From Acetobacteraceae bacterium (lineage in GTDB: Bacteria > Pseudomonadota > Alphaproteobacteria > Acetobacterales > Acetobacteraceae), in the NCBI GenBank assembly GCA_025356735.1, contig JANXRT010000376.1, positions 1 to 5,800 on the forward strand: DNA of 5,800 nucleotides. Reading direction: 5' to 3'. The stretch's first letter is position 1, and each line of letters begins with the position of its first letter. A model generated the notes under the pieces. The model saw only the letters and a list, made by a program, of their open reading frames with translations. It did not search any database and was not told the origin of the DNA. Positions 5,751 through 5,800 of the stretch are shown here, piece after piece. Position numbers and translations under genes: made by a program.

Positions 5751-5800
5751 TGGTGCCCAGGGGAGGAATTGAACCACCGACACTGCAATTTTCAGTCGCA
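5751..5800 (-). tRNA. tRNA-Phe (GAA), 5' part outside the window
   Basis: The reverse complement gives the 3' 50 nt of a tRNA. Anticodon arm: stem TGCGA (5800-5796), loop CTGAAAA with anticodon GAA (5793-5791), stem TTGCA (5788-5784). Variable loop GTGTC (5783-5779). T arm: GGTGG, loop TTCAATT, CCTCC (5778-5762). Acceptor strand CCTGGGC, discriminator A, and encoded CCA (5753-5751). The GAA anticodon decodes phenylalanine, and the rest resembles alphaproteobacterial tRNA-Phe. Two oddities: a G30-U40 wobble in the anticodon stem and a U51-U63 mismatch in the middle of the T stem. The acceptor 5' strand and D arm are not visible, so integrity cannot be confirmed. Confidence 0.9.

Noticed and set aside
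5691..5800. tRNA 3' end plus direct repeats as an integration attachment site
   Set aside because: Element att sites often lie at tRNA 3' ends, but no integrase, no second copy of the tRNA end and no foreign-looking genes are visible here.

Overview
The window looks like a piece of chromosome from a high-GC alphaproteobacterium, probably in the Rhodospirillales (Acetobacteraceae-like). This is inferred from the strong G/C preference at third codon positions, the style of the polyprenyl synthetase, DUF2007 protein and tRNA1(Val)-type methyltransferase, and the alphaproteobacterial look of the tRNA-Phe sequence. I see no transposase, integrase, CRISPR array, phage gene or defence gene. Most of the content is core housekeeping.

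Layout. Positions 1-141 hold the last 46 codons of a plus-strand gene I do not recognise. An AT-rich non-coding stretch follows (about 142-427), with a good sigma-70-like promoter whose -10 box is at 324-329. A small conserved-type hypothetical protein is encoded at 428-811 (+). It converges with a two-gene minus-strand unit: a DUF2007 protein (1618-1824) and, 4 nt downstream, a NPPY-motif SAM methyltransferase of the tRNA1(Val) N6-adenine type (879-1613, GTG start). A 201-bp divergent intergenic region (1825-2025) carries an inverted repeat, a candidate promoter reading right, and three tandem 13-bp repeats just before the next gene.

The right half is a plus-strand cluster: a long-chain polyprenyl diphosphate synthase for the ubiquinone side chain (2026-3087, TTG start), a YcjX-type P-loop NTPase (3139-4719), and a YcjF/DUF697 membrane protein (4716-5687) that overlaps ycjX by 4 nt (GTGA). 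Downstream are GC-rich hairpins and an 11-bp direct repeat, then the 3' 50 nt of a tRNA-Phe(GAA) on the minus strand, cut by the window edge.

How the genes may work together. The synthase supplies the membrane-bound quinone tail. YcjX and YcjF are known as envelope-stress partners in enterobacteria (the Psp regulon), so the right-hand cluster is membrane-themed, although no psp gene is visible. The left-hand minus-strand pair is probably a tRNA-modification unit.

The most unusual structure is in two gene leaders. Before ycjX, a 17-bp imperfect tandem repeat makes two six-codon minicistrons chained by ATGA stop/start overlaps, the second overlapping the ycjX start codon. Before the polyprenyl synthase, the 13-bp tandem repeat places an ATG in each of the three frames, and one resulting 15-codon uORF stops 2 nt before the TTG start. 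Both are direct sequence observations; any regulatory role is inference.
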